Shown: one piece after another, positions 1 through 11,959 of the stretch
How the letters are laid out: every line of letters starts with the position of its first letter
Position numbering within the stretch: position 1 is the stretch's first letter
Assembly: GCF_050436995.1 (NCBI RefSeq)
Contig: NC_134753.1
Coordinates: forward strand, 1,922,001 to 1,986,000
Origin: Anticarsia gemmatalis
Taxonomy: Eukaryota; Arthropoda; Insecta; Lepidoptera; Erebidae
Direction of reading: 5' to 3'
Length of the DNA: 64,000 bases
The notes under the pieces: model-generated
Told to the model about the DNA's origin: nothing
The model's input: the letters and a program-made list of their open reading frames with translations, nothing else
Database searches by the model: none
Program-made: the position numbers and the translations under genes

Positions 1-211
1 GCCGCCCTCATCCATCGGACTCCGGCAACCCTTACCAGGTCGTCGGTCCATCTTGTGGGGGGCCTGCCAACACTACGTTTCCCGGTTCGTGGTCGCCACT
101 CCAGAACCTTTCTGCCCCAACGGCCGTCGGAACCAAAGTAACCGATATAGCCCTAAGAGTTGCGAACCTCAAGTGGCAGTGGGCAGGGCATATAGCTCGC
201 AGAACAAACAA
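1..211. mobile_element. RTE-like LINE fragment with an internal inversion
   Basis: Two adjoining pieces of the C-terminal part of a non-LTR retrotransposon reverse transcriptase, in opposite orientations. Minus-strand 129 to 1 reads GRWGRKVLEW, then RPRTGKRSVGRPPTRWTDDL and RVAGVRWMRA, and runs off the left edge. Plus-strand about 130-210 reads TKVTDIALRVANLKWQWAGH then IARR. In intact lepidopteran RTE-like elements the second peptide comes directly before the first, so the 5' part is inverted relative to the 3' part. Family assignment is from recognised peptide motifs; the inversion is seen directly. Confidence 0.75.
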
Positions 212-896
212 TAATAAGAAACAAAAATTGAAATTAGAGAACCTTCTTTTTTTTGAAGTCGGTTAAAAAGGTAAGTCATTGTCAGTCATTATATGATCGA
301 GTTTGTCGTTGATGCCAATTGCATCAGAAAACGCGACAAGATTAAAACAATAGCTTATAATAAAACCTGCTTCCTACGCAATCAAAAGACGTAAGGAAAG
401 AGAGCGTATGATGGAATGTAAGGACAATGCCATAGTTCTTCGAATACACTTTTAGTATTTATTTTTTTGCCCTTTCCATAAATACTTGTTGCTATTTTAA
501 GATAAGTACTTCTAGTGAATTGTCATGGACTATGACGTCAGTAAAGAGACTGCATTTTTACGTATGACGTCACGTCGTATTCGTCGTGCGTCACATTCAT
601 CAATCACTTTTATTACAATAACTTAACATAAGTAGTAATATAAGTAGTTTAGTAATAATAATAATAAACTACATAATTATATACATACATAAAAAAGTTA
701 TACCCGAAGATACAGGCAGCGGTGTTTGAAATACACCCATGTTTCGCCAAAAACAATGTTAGTCCCATGTAGGACTCTTCCATAAATTACGTGAACTGTT
801 TTTTTAATTTTCAGCTAACACGCCACGTAATTTATGGACGACCTCTAATAGGGGCTGAGCCTGCTGCCAGCTAAATTACTACATCATATTCTTCAA
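211..896. other. Non-coding 3' flank of the FAR gene
   Basis: AT-rich and without a supported gene. Around 690-770 is a fragment of a common lepidopteran repeat (also near 14280, 17550, 33217 and 37195) containing the phrase cacccatgtttcgcc. On the minus strand a variant poly(A) hexamer ATTAAA lies at 803-808, about 90 bases after the FAR stop codon, and is the best candidate 3' end signal for that gene. Confidence 0.4.
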
Positions 897-3800
897 TTAT
901 TTTCTTCTCTCCAAGAACTTTCTGACTCCCCAAGAGTAATCTCTAAGGTATTCGCTCCAGTCAATAGTGGCTGGGTCGAAGGGGAACTGCTTCTTGTCTT
1001 GAAGGGAGAGAGAAGAGAACAGCTCCCTGGTGCGATCTGCCTTCATGATCCAGGAGTGTGTGGTGAAGTATTTCAATGCTACTCGCGTTTGTATGGCACG
1101 GGATTGAAGTTTCACGTAGCTGTGGAAGATTCAGTTATTATAGAATGGACATATATCACCTTCCTTTTTTTTTGCTTGCTTCTACAGATGATCGGAGATT
1201 TTTTGCAACCTCTAGGCGAGTACCCAATAACAAAAGATGAATATGTAACGAAATATTCCCACTTTTAACATTGAATCCATTTAGAGGGCGAGCCTACCGC
1301 TATATACTTTGCATGTAATCAACCTTGGACTAAATACTGAAACCATACCCAAATTAAATGAATGCTTGTTCTTTTTTCCAGTCGAAAACGTTAACGGTTG
1401 GTACTATTTTCATAAAATACATGCTGATCAAAATAATACGTTTAATCGACAATTTACTTAAGTGTTTATACTTATCCAAATAATTTAAATAGAAAGAGTT
1501 TACGATTAGAACTTATTTTCAAACAGTAAAGATATACTCACATAGCATGTTTTCCAATAACCCTACGAATGATATCGACAATGTATGCCGGTATAATTTG
1601 AAACAGAAATGTGACTATAGACACAATCCAATCGTATCTTGTAAAGATGTACCATTTGGGGAACGGCATGTGCACTGAAATGGACAATTTTGTTATTATT
1701 TGTTATAAAAAGTAATAAATTTAACCCATTAATGTCTCACTGCTGGGCAAGGGTCTCCTCCCGTAATGATTGGGTTAGGCCTTGAGTCCGCCACGCTGGC
1801 CAAGTGCGAGCTTTGCATACCTTCAAAAACTGTTCTAAAGAACTCTCAGGCAGGCAAAGTTGCATCACGATGTTTTCCATCACCGTTCGAGCAAGTGATC
1901 ATTATTTCTAATACATAATTAACTTTGAAAAGTCAGTGGTGTGCTGCCTTGGGTTCGAACCTGCAACCACTTGCGTGGGAGATACCAAGTTATATCAGTC
2001 GGCTATCACTGCTCGTTTGGTTATATACTTAATACTTTTATTTTTTTGCCTTATCGTTATTTCCTAATATAATTGTTCTAAAATATAATTGTTATATCAA
2101 CTTACAAATTTTTTGCTTGACATCGTCCTGTCCGAACAATGTGATGAGTCTACCCAATGGAAGAGGATTACATCCACTGCTGCAGCAGTTGTAGATCTTT
2201 AGATCTCTGGACCTAGAAGAAAGATATGTACTTAGCTTATATTGGTTAAAAAGTTGTATGACATAATGATAAAGTATAACACCAAAATGTAAACCTTTTT
2301 TTCTATTCTGAAAATTTGTGTGAATGAACAGTACTATCGATGTTAAAAGAATCATTCATTGGTATTTATATACAATAATTTTAACGATAGTGTTTTGTAA
2401 CTGAAAAATAAAGGCCGACGCATATTTATGGAGTCACTGCAAAATATAAATTATAAACTTAAAAAAAAATTAACAACCTATTTATAAGTACCTGCTATTC
2501 TTCGCACCAGCAGCTATAACCAGGTTAGCGACATAGTCTACTGGAATCAGGTCTACTCTGTTGCTGTCGCGGCCGTAGACCACTCGGTTGAACCCTCTGG
2601 CGGTACATGTGACTAGTCCTGTAGCGCCGTACCAGTTCTGCAGCCAGCCTTTGATGGGGTCGTTCTTTATGGCAGCCACTGAATATTTGGGAATTTATAA
2701 GAGCAGTGATAACTTAGTATACGATACGTAAACGAAAGACAACAAATTCCAAAACCACTATTTGCATTTGTCTTTGTAATGCATCATCTATAAATTCTTT
2801 AAACAGTTCTTTATGAAAGGCTGAAGTTAGTCTCAATTCCCACGTCAGAAGTGCCTAAACCACCTACTGAACATGTTACCAAGCTCCATTTTGCTATTAA
2901 AATTGCATAATTAGATAAGTATGGCCAATTCTTTTCTTAATAATTTTTTTTATTTTATTCCGTATTTATTTCTTTGCCACAACATTTTACACTTCTTCCA
3001 TGAGCTTTTCATGATCATAAATTTTGCAGGCTGATCGGCAAAAATGTAACACTATAATTACCAACGGAAGGTCTGATGATCACTGTAGGCATGTACGCTT
3101 TGTTCGCTGCAACTAAATGTTCCGTCAGCGCCTTCGTGAATGTGTATGTGTTGGGATGTTTGTCTGCAAGGCAAATAAAAGTCATTAGTATCACATAATT
3201 TGTATGTTTCCTGCTACTAAATCACTAAAATAGTTTTTTTCACGGATGCGCTCAAAGTAAAGACATTTTGAAGTTGTATATCGGATTATTCAACATTTAG
3301 GTTATAACGTGTTTAATGCTTATGAGGTGGAATTTGTCGGGTATTTTCATGCATTTACTGTTTTCGTTCTCACACTTCCATGCATAAGCTATGAAAATGG
3401 CCGATTGTCGTCTATATAGTCAGGATCTCGTTAACATTTTATTATCAAACAATGATATCAAAACAACATATAAACATTAAATACTGACGTTTACCTTAGT
3501 ACTTATTTGTGGCATGGCTTAAAAGAAAAACTAGACGATGAATGTAGATACGAATATCATTGGGTAATAAAAATACACAACAAGTTACGGTCAGAAGACT
3601 TTGCCTAGAATTTGTGACATCTAACTTACTAATAATTTTCAAAGTTTCATCTTCAGTTAGATCTTGTTTGACGAGTTGATGAACATCTTCAATATTCGCC
3701 GGTGGTGGGTATAACATTTCTTCGATCACTTCTCGATCAGAATTGGAGTAAGCTGTTGATATGTGTAGGAGTACCTGTGTGAGTATAGTTTAATGCTTAA

Positions 3801-6800
3801 ATATCATTATAAAAATAAGTAATAAATTAAAGATATTTTATATCTTTTACCCACGGTTTCTGAGGTACATTTAGCGGTAGTTTATGTATTCAATAGCGTT
3901 TCGCGTCGTTTTATATGAGAAAAACGCTATTTAGATATATATTAACTACCGCTAAATGTGTTTCAGAAACCGGACATTAGATAGTCTACATTTAATCGGT
4001 TCATAATTCGGAAATATGAAAAAATATAATAATATGTACAATGTGCTAACATGAAAAAGGGAGGAATTTGAAAAATAAACATATTAATTTGCTGAAATAA
4101 TTAGTTAAGTCAGTTGTTATCTGTTGAGATGTAGCCCACTGGTACTTATGATCAAAACATAGCCACACTTGACTATCAATAAAAAATCAGTTCTAATAGA
4201 GACTACGGTTTAGCGGGGATTACTTCAATATCCACTATGTATACTGGTAATCCCAAAATAGCATCCAACTTAGTCCAATTTTAAAAATACTAATCCCTAA
4301 TCTATACTAATATTATAAAGCTGAAGAGTTTGTTTGTTTGTTTGTTTGAACGCGCTAATCTCAGGAACTACTGGTCCGATTTGAAAAATTCTTTCAGTGT
4401 TAGATAGTCCATTTATTTGAAGGCTGTAGGCTATATTTCATCACGCTACGACCAAAAGGAGCGGAGTAGCAACGAAAAATGTTACAAAAACGGGGAAAAA
4501 TTGGACCCATTCTCTCTAATGTGACGCAAGCGAAGTTGCGCGGGTCAGCTAGTAACTATGATAAAGCCACTTAAGCCCGGTTTCTGAGTACAGTTAGCGG
4601 TAGTTTATCTATTTAATAGCGTTTAAAGTCATATAAAAAACGCTAATGAATAGATAAACTACCGCTAAATGTACGCAGAAACCGGACATAAACGGGTTTA
4701 TCATAGTTTCTGCAACAGAATTTGGCATAGCAATCAATCGCATCAACGCGTCAGCAAGCAGTTCTATACCGACATGTTCAAACACAGAAAAAAAACGGAT
4801 TTTAAAGAGTGTGATCATTACATTTCTAATTCCTTATCCCGCTTACACATTACGGGTCTTCTAACACCAGCAATGTAATGTAATATTTGCGTCACTCTGC
4901 ATAGTAACGACACGATAATGCTCCCTGTGATCTCGGATAGCGCGTTATGGCTTATTTGTTCAGCCTTTTGTGGCCTTTTGCAGGCCATTGATTTTCTTCT
5001 TGCGAGGTGATAATCGTTATCGCTGGGTTTATCGGAATTTCCTATATATTATGTCGATGATATTTTTTTTCTGGTAGGTATATATACGTAGATATATGGA
5101 AGGTTTGTCTAAAGATTATTTTCATATTGCATATACATATAACAGTCTTAACGTACTAGACCAATCAGACAATTGTTGTATATTGATACCACCGATACAG
5201 GCTGCGCCTAGTGGCAATTCCCAAGCACTCTAAAATAAGGTTTCCAACATGGTTACCACATATTTCTTCCTACCGAAACTGTTTAACCGACTTCGAAAAG
5301 GAGGAGGTTCTATTTTCAATTGTATTTTATTTATGTCGCTTTTTAAATAATGTTTTTCTTACTTCTATACGTTGCATTCTTCGAGTCAGTTCCAAGATTA
5401 TTCTGGTGCCTTCGACATTGGTTCTCCATGCTTCTTTTAAAGGCATATTGAACTTAATAGTTGCAGCTGAGTGAATTACTACCGAAACCTGGAAATTTTC
5501 AAAACTATTAGACTGAGTACCTACTCATTGAAAAATATTCAATGTCATCTATTCTATTGGTAAGTTATAAATCTTATTGTGAGTCCTGTGCTTATATTCT
5601 ATTAAAGTATTAAGTAAAGAAACAAATATAAGTTGGTATGTCATGTCTCACAGACAAAACTGCTGACTATTAAATAAAATGAAATAAATAAATAATATTG
5701 GACAACTCACACACGGTCATTTAATTTCAAACAAAGCAGAGCTTGTACTAAATACATACTTATATAGATACATTAACATCCAGGCTCAGAACAAATACTC
5801 GTGCTCATCACACAGGGATGTGTCCCGGGTGGGATTCGAACCCACCACACGCGGCGCTACGGTTGTTGGGGCGAGGTGACCGCTTAACCACTGCGCCAAA
5901 CGTGCATTTCTAGTTATTCTTTCTACTAACTCAAAACTTTCCAAAGGTATGAGTGTATTTGAAAAAAAATAATATGATATGTGTTGCTACGCATTCGGTC
6001 CCTCTACTACTTGAGTAAGAAGCGAATGTTGTACTACTCGGCTATCGCTGCTTTTAAAGTAATCATGAATCATAGTCTAGGTAATTATTATAATAATCAA
6101 CGTATAAATTCTAAAACTCATTGGTGTGGCTTGGTATCGAAACCTCGACCACTTACGTAGTTATAAGGCAAATTATAAAATTTAATTTAAATAAGACTGT
6201 AAATTATATTATTAGGTACTTACACTTAATAAAACATTATTTAGTTACAAATGCATTTGTTTTTATGCGTCATTCGCCATGAGAATGATTCATTCAGTTA
6301 CCAACAAACTTATACTATAACGTCAAAGTACGAAAGAAAATAGGAAAAAAAAATATATATTTAATTATTGGTACATGTACAAGCGTGAGAGTTTTGTAAA
6401 ATAAGGACAATAACCAGAATTTTGTTTTCGTTTCATCAGAGGCAACCGTTGATAAATAAACAATGAGTCAAGCAACCTTAGCGCGAAAATATGCGCAGTG
6501 GTTATCGATAACCTCCGTGGCGCAGTGGTTAAGGTGGTCGCGACGCCATTACCACTGCATCGGGAGGTCGTGGGTTCGATTCTCACACGGAACAATTATT
6601 TGAACTATGCACAAATAGTTGTTTCGGGTCTGTTTGTGCTTTGTGTCCCTTTTTGTATGTTTGTATAAGTTCCCGCGACACAAGAGCAAATTAGGCTTAG
6701 GCTCGTAAAATTTCGGTCTAGGATGTTGTCAGGATATCAAAGGCTGTCGGAGGGCTTGAACAACTGAATTGACACTGCTGGTATTTGCGGGTATTTTAAT

Positions 6801-8328
6801 AAGACAACTCCCGTGCTAAGAATTGCTTTTGTATCGCGGGGACTTTTACAAACATACAAAAAAGGGACACAAAGTACAACAAGACCCGAAACAACTATTT
6901 GTGGATAGCACAAATAATTGTTCCGTGTGGGAATCGAACCCACGACCTCTCGACGCAATGGTAGCGGCGTGGCGACCTAAACCACTGCGCCACGGTACAC
7001 GGCCACACAGGGCTGACCACAGTCACTAATTCTGAATGAATGATCGGAGCATCAAATCATAATGACGTAGTTTAATCATTACGTCATTTGAAATCATCAT
7101 CACTGATTTTTATTCGATTTTATTTCTAAACCAATTTTATACAAAACAGTTTTATTCAAAAATCTATCGAAACTAACAATAATCTGTGCGTTACCTTTTC
7201 AATCAATGTTTGTTCATTTTCATATGATATTCCTAAATTAGGACTGTTGATGTCTCCCGGAATTGGTACTAGTTTTTCCATGTTTAAGGGTCTTTTCTCT
7301 TTTAGTCTTTCGAAGAGCTGAGGAAATAAAAAAACAATAAGTATCCAATAATAACAAAACAATACGCAATATAGTATGAAATGGTGAAATCATAAGAATA
7401 ATAATTATGGTGCAATTTGGATTACGCTGTATAGTTTTAAAACGTTCTTGTTTGAACCTAAACCTATCCCAAAAAATGTCTGTAAAATCGTCCTTCAGAA
7501 AAGATCTCCGATATCTGAGTACGATTTGGTAAATAACAAACCTAATTATAGTTTTTCAGTCATTAATTACTACCGTGATAAACAAAACACTTTAAAAATA
7601 TAATTAGGTACTTCAAAACAGAAAAATAATCTGCCGAAAACACCAAACATATTTGATATAAGCACTTACGGTATCATCAAAGAACGTCCTAATTCTTTGA
7701 CTGATTGTTTCACCTTTTTTCTCACGGACTAGCATATAAATTTTATCTATATCTGGGCAACTGAATAGAAGCTTTTCTATAAAAACCTGCAATAACAAAG
7801 AACAGTTAGTTAAACCCACACATGAATCGTGGTGGGCTCGAGACCTCACCCTTCCCCTATTCCGGAAAGGATGATGCCAATCAATGACGCTTCCAGTTAA
7901 TTAAAATTAATTGCCATAAAAACAAAAAGGAATATCATTGTTATTTATATCTTTACCTTCTATAAAAAAGCACGTGTTTCTTAGATAAATAGAAAAAAAG
8001 TGAAAGTAAAAATGACGTACTGCATCACCCTTTGTGATGTCGAGGAGTCCTCACACACGGCAAGGCATAGTTTTTTACAGTGTACACTTGCTTGTACGGA
8101 TATCGAAGGATTATTTTTCTTGCTGATGCCGATAATGACTGTTAGGCCTTAGGATGCGCAAGATAGGAGCCTTCGGCTTGACAGCAAATCTTAGGTATTG
8201 GGTTACAGGCATTTTGAAAAAATAAGTAAATTGAAACCGACCTTTCCAAGAAATCCAGTACCACCAGTAATAAAAATGGATTTTCCCGCGTAAAAATCCG
8301 CAACATTTCCATGAGTTGCGACCACCAT
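897..8328 (-). CDS. FAR: Fatty acyl-CoA reductase (alcohol-forming), complete, 10 exons
   Basis: Reduces fatty acyl-CoA to fatty alcohol with NADPH, for wax, ether-lipid or pheromone precursor synthesis; usually on ER or peroxisome membranes. Exons, 5' to 3': 8242-8328, 7670-7786, 7195-7317, 5363-5488, 3630-3774, 3062-3163, 2492-2678, 2106-2206, 1542-1674, 897-1119. All phases agree and give 447 aa, within or just under the usual insect range. The N-terminus FYAGKSIFITGGTGFLGK holds the NAD(P)-binding GxxGxxG (G22, G25, G28). HSAAT (exon 4) and HISTAYSNSDRE (exon 5) are family signatures; NTYTFTKAL holds the catalytic YxxxK (Y206, K210). The C-terminal Sterile domain has a hydrophobic stretch in exon 9 (VSIVTFLFQIIPAYIVDII) and ends DYSWGVRKFLERRK. 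The ATG at 8328 is chosen because MVVATHGNVADF matches family N-termini. The exon 1 donor is weak (GTCGGT). Introns hold SINEs, MITEs and a Helitron. Which FAR subgroup it belongs to cannot be told by eye. Confidence 0.95.
1717..2022. repeat. Interspersed lepidopteran repeat in FAR intron 8
   Basis: Begins aacccattaatgtctcactg and contains cacgatgttttcc and a B-box-like gggttcgaacctgc. Partial relatives occur at 38650-38745, 54066-54175 and 55466-55700. It lies between FAR exons 1542-1674 and 2106-2206 and is non-coding. Confidence 0.6.
3850..3974. mobile_element. Foldback MITE, family A (copy 1)
   Basis: Inverted-repeat element with ends ggtttctgag / cagaaacc. Its arms tttagcggtagttta and taactaccgctaaa and inner arms aatagcgttt and aaaacgctat pair across a short loop. 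It lies in FAR intron 4. Other copies: 4575-4686, 12781-13134 (interrupted) and 47665-47775. Confidence 0.75.
4301..4552 (+). mobile_element. Non-autonomous Helitron (family H1)
   Basis: Starts TCTATACTAATATTATAAAG and ends gggtcagCTAG followed by T. Just before the end lies the small hairpin cgcaa-gcgaag-ttgcg, and a (GTTT)n tract follows the 5' end. A TC start, a CTAG end, a subterminal hairpin and insertion between A and T are the Helitron hallmarks. Lies in FAR intron 4. Confidence 0.75.
4575..4686. mobile_element. Foldback MITE, family A (copy 2)
   Basis: Runs from ccggtttctgag to gcagaaaccgg, with arms tagcggtagtttatctatt and aatagataaactaccgcta. Lies only about 25 bases after the Helitron at 4301-4552, in FAR intron 4. 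Confidence 0.8.
5690..5907 (-). mobile_element. tRNA-derived SINE, family S2
   Basis: On the minus strand the head reads gcacgtttggcgcagtggtt (A box) and ggtgggttcgaatccca (B box), followed by a body through cctggatgttaatg and an AT-rich tail. It is a retroposon head, not a functional tRNA. Lies in FAR intron 3, near the boundary with exon 4. Confidence 0.75.
6511..6700 (+). mobile_element. tRNA-derived SINE, family S1
   Basis: Head cctccgtggcgcagtggtta with B box ggttcgattctcac, then the body phrases caaatagttgtttcgggtct and cccgcgacacaagagcaa. Lies in FAR intron 3 and faces the opposite-strand copy at 6801-7000. Confidence 0.8.
6801..7000 (-). mobile_element. tRNA-derived SINE, family S1
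   Basis: Reverse-oriented copy of the same family: tail side acaactcccgtgctaag, B box read on plus as gggaatcgaacccacg, and head ccactgcgccacgg. It is full length and about 100 bases from the plus-strand copy. Confidence 0.85.
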
Positions 8329-8342
8329 CCTGACCACAGCAC

Positions 8343-8955
8343 TCAGTTGAGACACAGGATAAAATAAAAATTAAATTAATAAACTAACTCGTAACTGAAC
8401 AAACGACAATGGCTTATTGACTGAAGTTTATTAAAGCAAAACATTCAGAAAAATGACCACTTTATATATGTGTCGCGGTAAAAGTGTTGATGCAGACATT
8501 TTGGTATATTACTGTTTTTGTATTCATCACTATGTTATTACTACATGTTGTACCTTAAAATTTAAGGATAAGTCCTTTGCATGGAACTTAAGGAAGTTAG
8601 AAAATTATCCAAAGGAAGAATATAGGTATACCTAATAATATAAGCCTATAGTTTGTTAGAGTGCGCTGAAGTATTGAATTAAATAATAAAAACAAAATGA
8701 GTTGAATAGTCCACATATTGAGTCACACCACGTCATGACAAATATGTATGTATTATGTAAATATCATTATTTTTTGTGAAAACGGGAAACTGACCTCCAA
8801 GCAGATGAACCACTTGACGATTATTGTCGGCTTATTAATATTTTACCATGATTTTTTTAACATACCATTAACATAATATTTATCTCTTGTTCAGCACATT
8901 TGATATTTGTTTTGCGTCAATATTAAATGCCGTAATTTTTAATGCCATTAAAATC
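8343..8955. other. Upstream flank of the FAR gene, no gene seen
   Basis: AT-rich sequence 5' of the FAR start. No clear TATA box, coding exon or repeat was recognised. The FAR promoter and 5' UTR should lie here, but nothing in the sequence fixes them. Confidence 0.3.
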
Positions 8956-9221
8956 ACAGTGATTGCCCGACGTTGAGTTTAAGGTCATTGACCTTCGTAC
9001 CTTGAGAGAGATCGGGGTTACACACATCTCACAATGAGAGGAGACCCATGTCCATTAAGAAAGTAATATATTTAATTACATAATGATAACAGTGATTGCC
9101 CGACGTTGAATTTAAAGTCATTGACCTTCGTGCCTTGAAAGAGGTCGGGGTTACACACATCTTACAATGAGAGGAGACCCATGTCCAATAAGAAAGTAGT
9201 ATATTTAATTTTAATTACATA
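8956..9221. repeat. Two-copy tandem duplication, period 133 bp
   Basis: Copy 1 starts at 8956 and copy 2 at 9089, each with acagtgattgcccgacgttg. Shared blocks include gtcattgaccttcg, ggggttacacacatct and acaatgagaggagacccatg. The copies differ at scattered bases. No other copy was noticed in the window. Confidence 0.8.
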
Positions 9222-10790
9222 TTATTTGCATGTAAAACACAGTCGAAACAACTTAATTTACTTTATTGCAAGGTCCAATAAAACTTAATTAGTTACTTTT
9301 TGATAAGTACAGTCAATTACCAAAATCGCTGAGCAACTCATTATATTCAAAACTTTTTTATTATGTACTTAACAAAGGAGCTTTAATTAGTCGTAATCAA
9401 TATTAAATTTAATCAATTAATTTAGGTTGCTTTCCTGAAAGAGTAATACGCTTGCATAAGAGTAAAAGGTATGGAAAAGTTCAATTTGCTAAGCGATTTT
9501 TGTGGCTGACTGTATCTCAATATTTTGTGCCTTATAAGGATATATATGATACGAATGTAATTATAATTTCATAACCAGTCTTAAAGCGGTGTAAAGAGGG
9601 GATAATTATTCGTGAATATTCAGAACAGGTTAGCATCAATGAAATGACAAGTTTTATTATCAAAATAATGCGCGGCGTATTTCGAAGAGTTTGTCAAATT
9701 TTAGTGGTTTTAAATTCTCACGACTTGTAGCTCGATTCTCTACTACCATCGACTATCGACAACCGGCTTGTCATCGAGTTTTGTATGAAACTCTGACGGG
9801 CGTCGTAGGAATTATTTTGGCAGTACAATGTAAATGTCAAACTTCTAAAAGTCAATGTTGGCACATTTTTATAAAGAACCTACTTAATTATTTAGTTGTA
9901 ACATACAGCCAAAGATGACAATAGGATTTATCTAAACAATGCGACAAAACAAAAACTGTAGGTGATCTAGACCTAAGACAAATGGCATTCTTAAAATCGT
10001 GGCGTCATAATATAAATAAATTATTATTTTATTATGATTCATCCATTATTTAAAGAGGAATTCTTCAGAAACAGTAATTTATTGTGATGTTTTCAACTTT
10101 ATTCATATTAAATGTTCTGAATTGCGTATTTATAATACAAGGTATATCTAAATGTAATTTTAATATAATTAGTGTAATTTTTTTATCAATTATAATATAT
10201 TCTACGTATTCTGTGAAGAATATTCACAGTAGGTATATAATATATAATATTAGCTACATTTTTCAAATTATGCTTCAATTTTTTTATGTCAATGTTTGAT
10301 TTTCAGTATGTATGTAAATATATTTTCATGAAAAAACAACATTTTTGATTCTCATTAGTGTTTCATGTCGGCACATTGTATGCTTATAAAACTTGTTTGC
10401 AGTAATATAATATAATATTTTACTGCCAAAACGTCTATTCGAATATAAAACTCACTACAGAATTAACATAAAAAAATAATCTCAAATTAGCCTGCCTGTC
10501 TCAAGCTAGCCAATTTGAAAACTACCAATTTTTATTTTATTTACCGCAACATATACTCCTATTTTGAACATCAAGGTTTAAAATAAGGCCAAAATTATAA
10601 AAATAACAAAACCAATGACGAGTAAAAGTAGGCCACCATTAAACTCGAGTCAATAATTTAAAATTTTAATTACTTTTTGAGAAAGTTATAAATAAACTTC
10701 AAAGAGACTTTAAGTCTAAGGGTCTGTCAAAGGTCTTCAAAATCGATATGATTGAACAAACTTTGATTTCTGTTAACTTAATAATACCGG
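9222..10790. other. AT-rich intergenic sequence
   Basis: No supported gene. 9729-9840 resembles the left half of the foldback MITE at 57292-57471 (ctcgattctctactaccatc, then tgacgggcgtcgtagga). The rest looks unique and non-coding. Confidence 0.35.
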
Positions 10791-10797
10791 TCGGTGA

Positions 10798-11125
10798 GGA
10801 TCTGCGTTAAGCAACCTTTAGTCCGGACGTCCCGTGGATGGGTGGCCAGTTAGGTAGTGGAACTCTTTTTGATCTGAGCGTCTCTTTCCAGTTACGTGGT
10901 TATTTATTCATATTTTCCTTCACGTATTAATATATAGACTAGTGGTCGCCCAGTAGTCGAAATTCGATTGTTCTTGAACTGAGCGTCTCCGTTCTTCGAA
11001 AGCACGAAAAATGCGGTCCATCTTGTTGCCAAAACACATACCTAACAGTTGTTGTGTAATATCCAAGGCCTTTGAGCGGCTGGACTGAACCACTTTAGCA
11101 CTATTTTGACTATACCTGTTAGAAA
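10798..11125. repeat. Degraded interspersed repeat, family R1
   Basis: Contains gagcgtctccgttcttcgaa and caaggcctttgagcggctgg. These recur in better copies at 22621-22830, 32222-32396 and 58886-59145, and partly at 51950-52036. Open frames over this stretch are by-products of the repeat. Confidence 0.5.
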
Positions 11126-11945
11126 TAGTCATAGAAAAATTACAACATCACTCCTTTTATAGCCGAAAGTGTGGGCAGAGGAATATTAGTATGTTTCGCA
11201 ACTGATATTGTTGGTCTCGTATAACTGTAATAACTGGAATTTTATTACGTACATGTTCCGTAGGAATCAAACCCACAAACAATGGTGCAGATATCAAAGT
11301 AATCTCGTAATCACTGTTCCACGTAAACTGTTATTGATTTTTTTTAATCACAATTCCATTGACAGTAATTATTGAATCGATTACTGCTTATCACGCAAAA
11401 TGAGTTTATAGTACGCATATCCATATCACGTAAGTGTTACGACACACCAGTCGGTCGAACCTTTGCCGCCAAACGCTACAATGAGCGTGACATAATTACA
11501 CAGGTAACTTAAATTTCACAAGGAGCGTGTGGAATGAAATGTTCGAACGAACATAGCGCAGGTGTGTCACTACACTTACTTGCAAATACTTCGTAATAGG
11601 TTACAATGTTCGCATAAACGATTCCCATGAACAATTTACTGTTTTTGTGGTCATTAAAAGAACTAACCCGGATAAATATTACATAGAACAAAAGCCAATA
11701 AAAATGAGTATCTTACAATCTATGTCTTGTTTATTGTACGAAAGTATCAAAGTATCAAGTATCAAAGTTTCTCAAGCCGCCTGAACGCCTTTGAAGTGAC
11801 TTAACGACTATACTATCTTACAACCGGGAACAAAAAAATATTTGTGTAATCCGAAATTTGCTTTCATGGATGCCAATCTTTATTCATCTTTATGAATCGA
11901 ATAATAAAACAGTTCTTTATTATATTATATTATTTTTACATATAT
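11126..11945. other. Intergenic sequence between R1 repeat and secreted-protein gene
   Basis: No supported gene. 11240-11325 looks like a decayed tRNA-type SINE head (ggaatcaaacccacaaac), and 11770-11835 like a scrap of the R1 repeat. This is downstream of the minus-strand gene at 11959-13377. Confidence 0.3.
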
Positions 11946-11959
11946 TTTATTTATTTATT
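11946..11959 (-). promoter_or_regulatory. Overlapping poly(A) signals of the secreted-protein gene
   Basis: Three overlapping AATAAA hexamers on the minus strand, at 11946-11951, 11950-11955 and 11954-11959. They start at the last base of the TAA stop codon (11959-11961). If used, the 3' UTR would be only a few tens of bases. Confidence 0.5.

Noticed and set aside
5211..5474. Plus-strand frame of 87 codons
   Set aside because: It is antisense to FAR exon 4 (5363-5488), whose minus-strand frame matches the family.
6801..7000. tRNA-like sequence with good A and B boxes (also 6511, 18177, 19040, 32674, 5690, 53011)
   Set aside because: Each is followed by a shared non-tRNA body and an A/T-rich tail, recurs many times and does not fold as a full cloverleaf. 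These are SINE heads, not tRNA genes.
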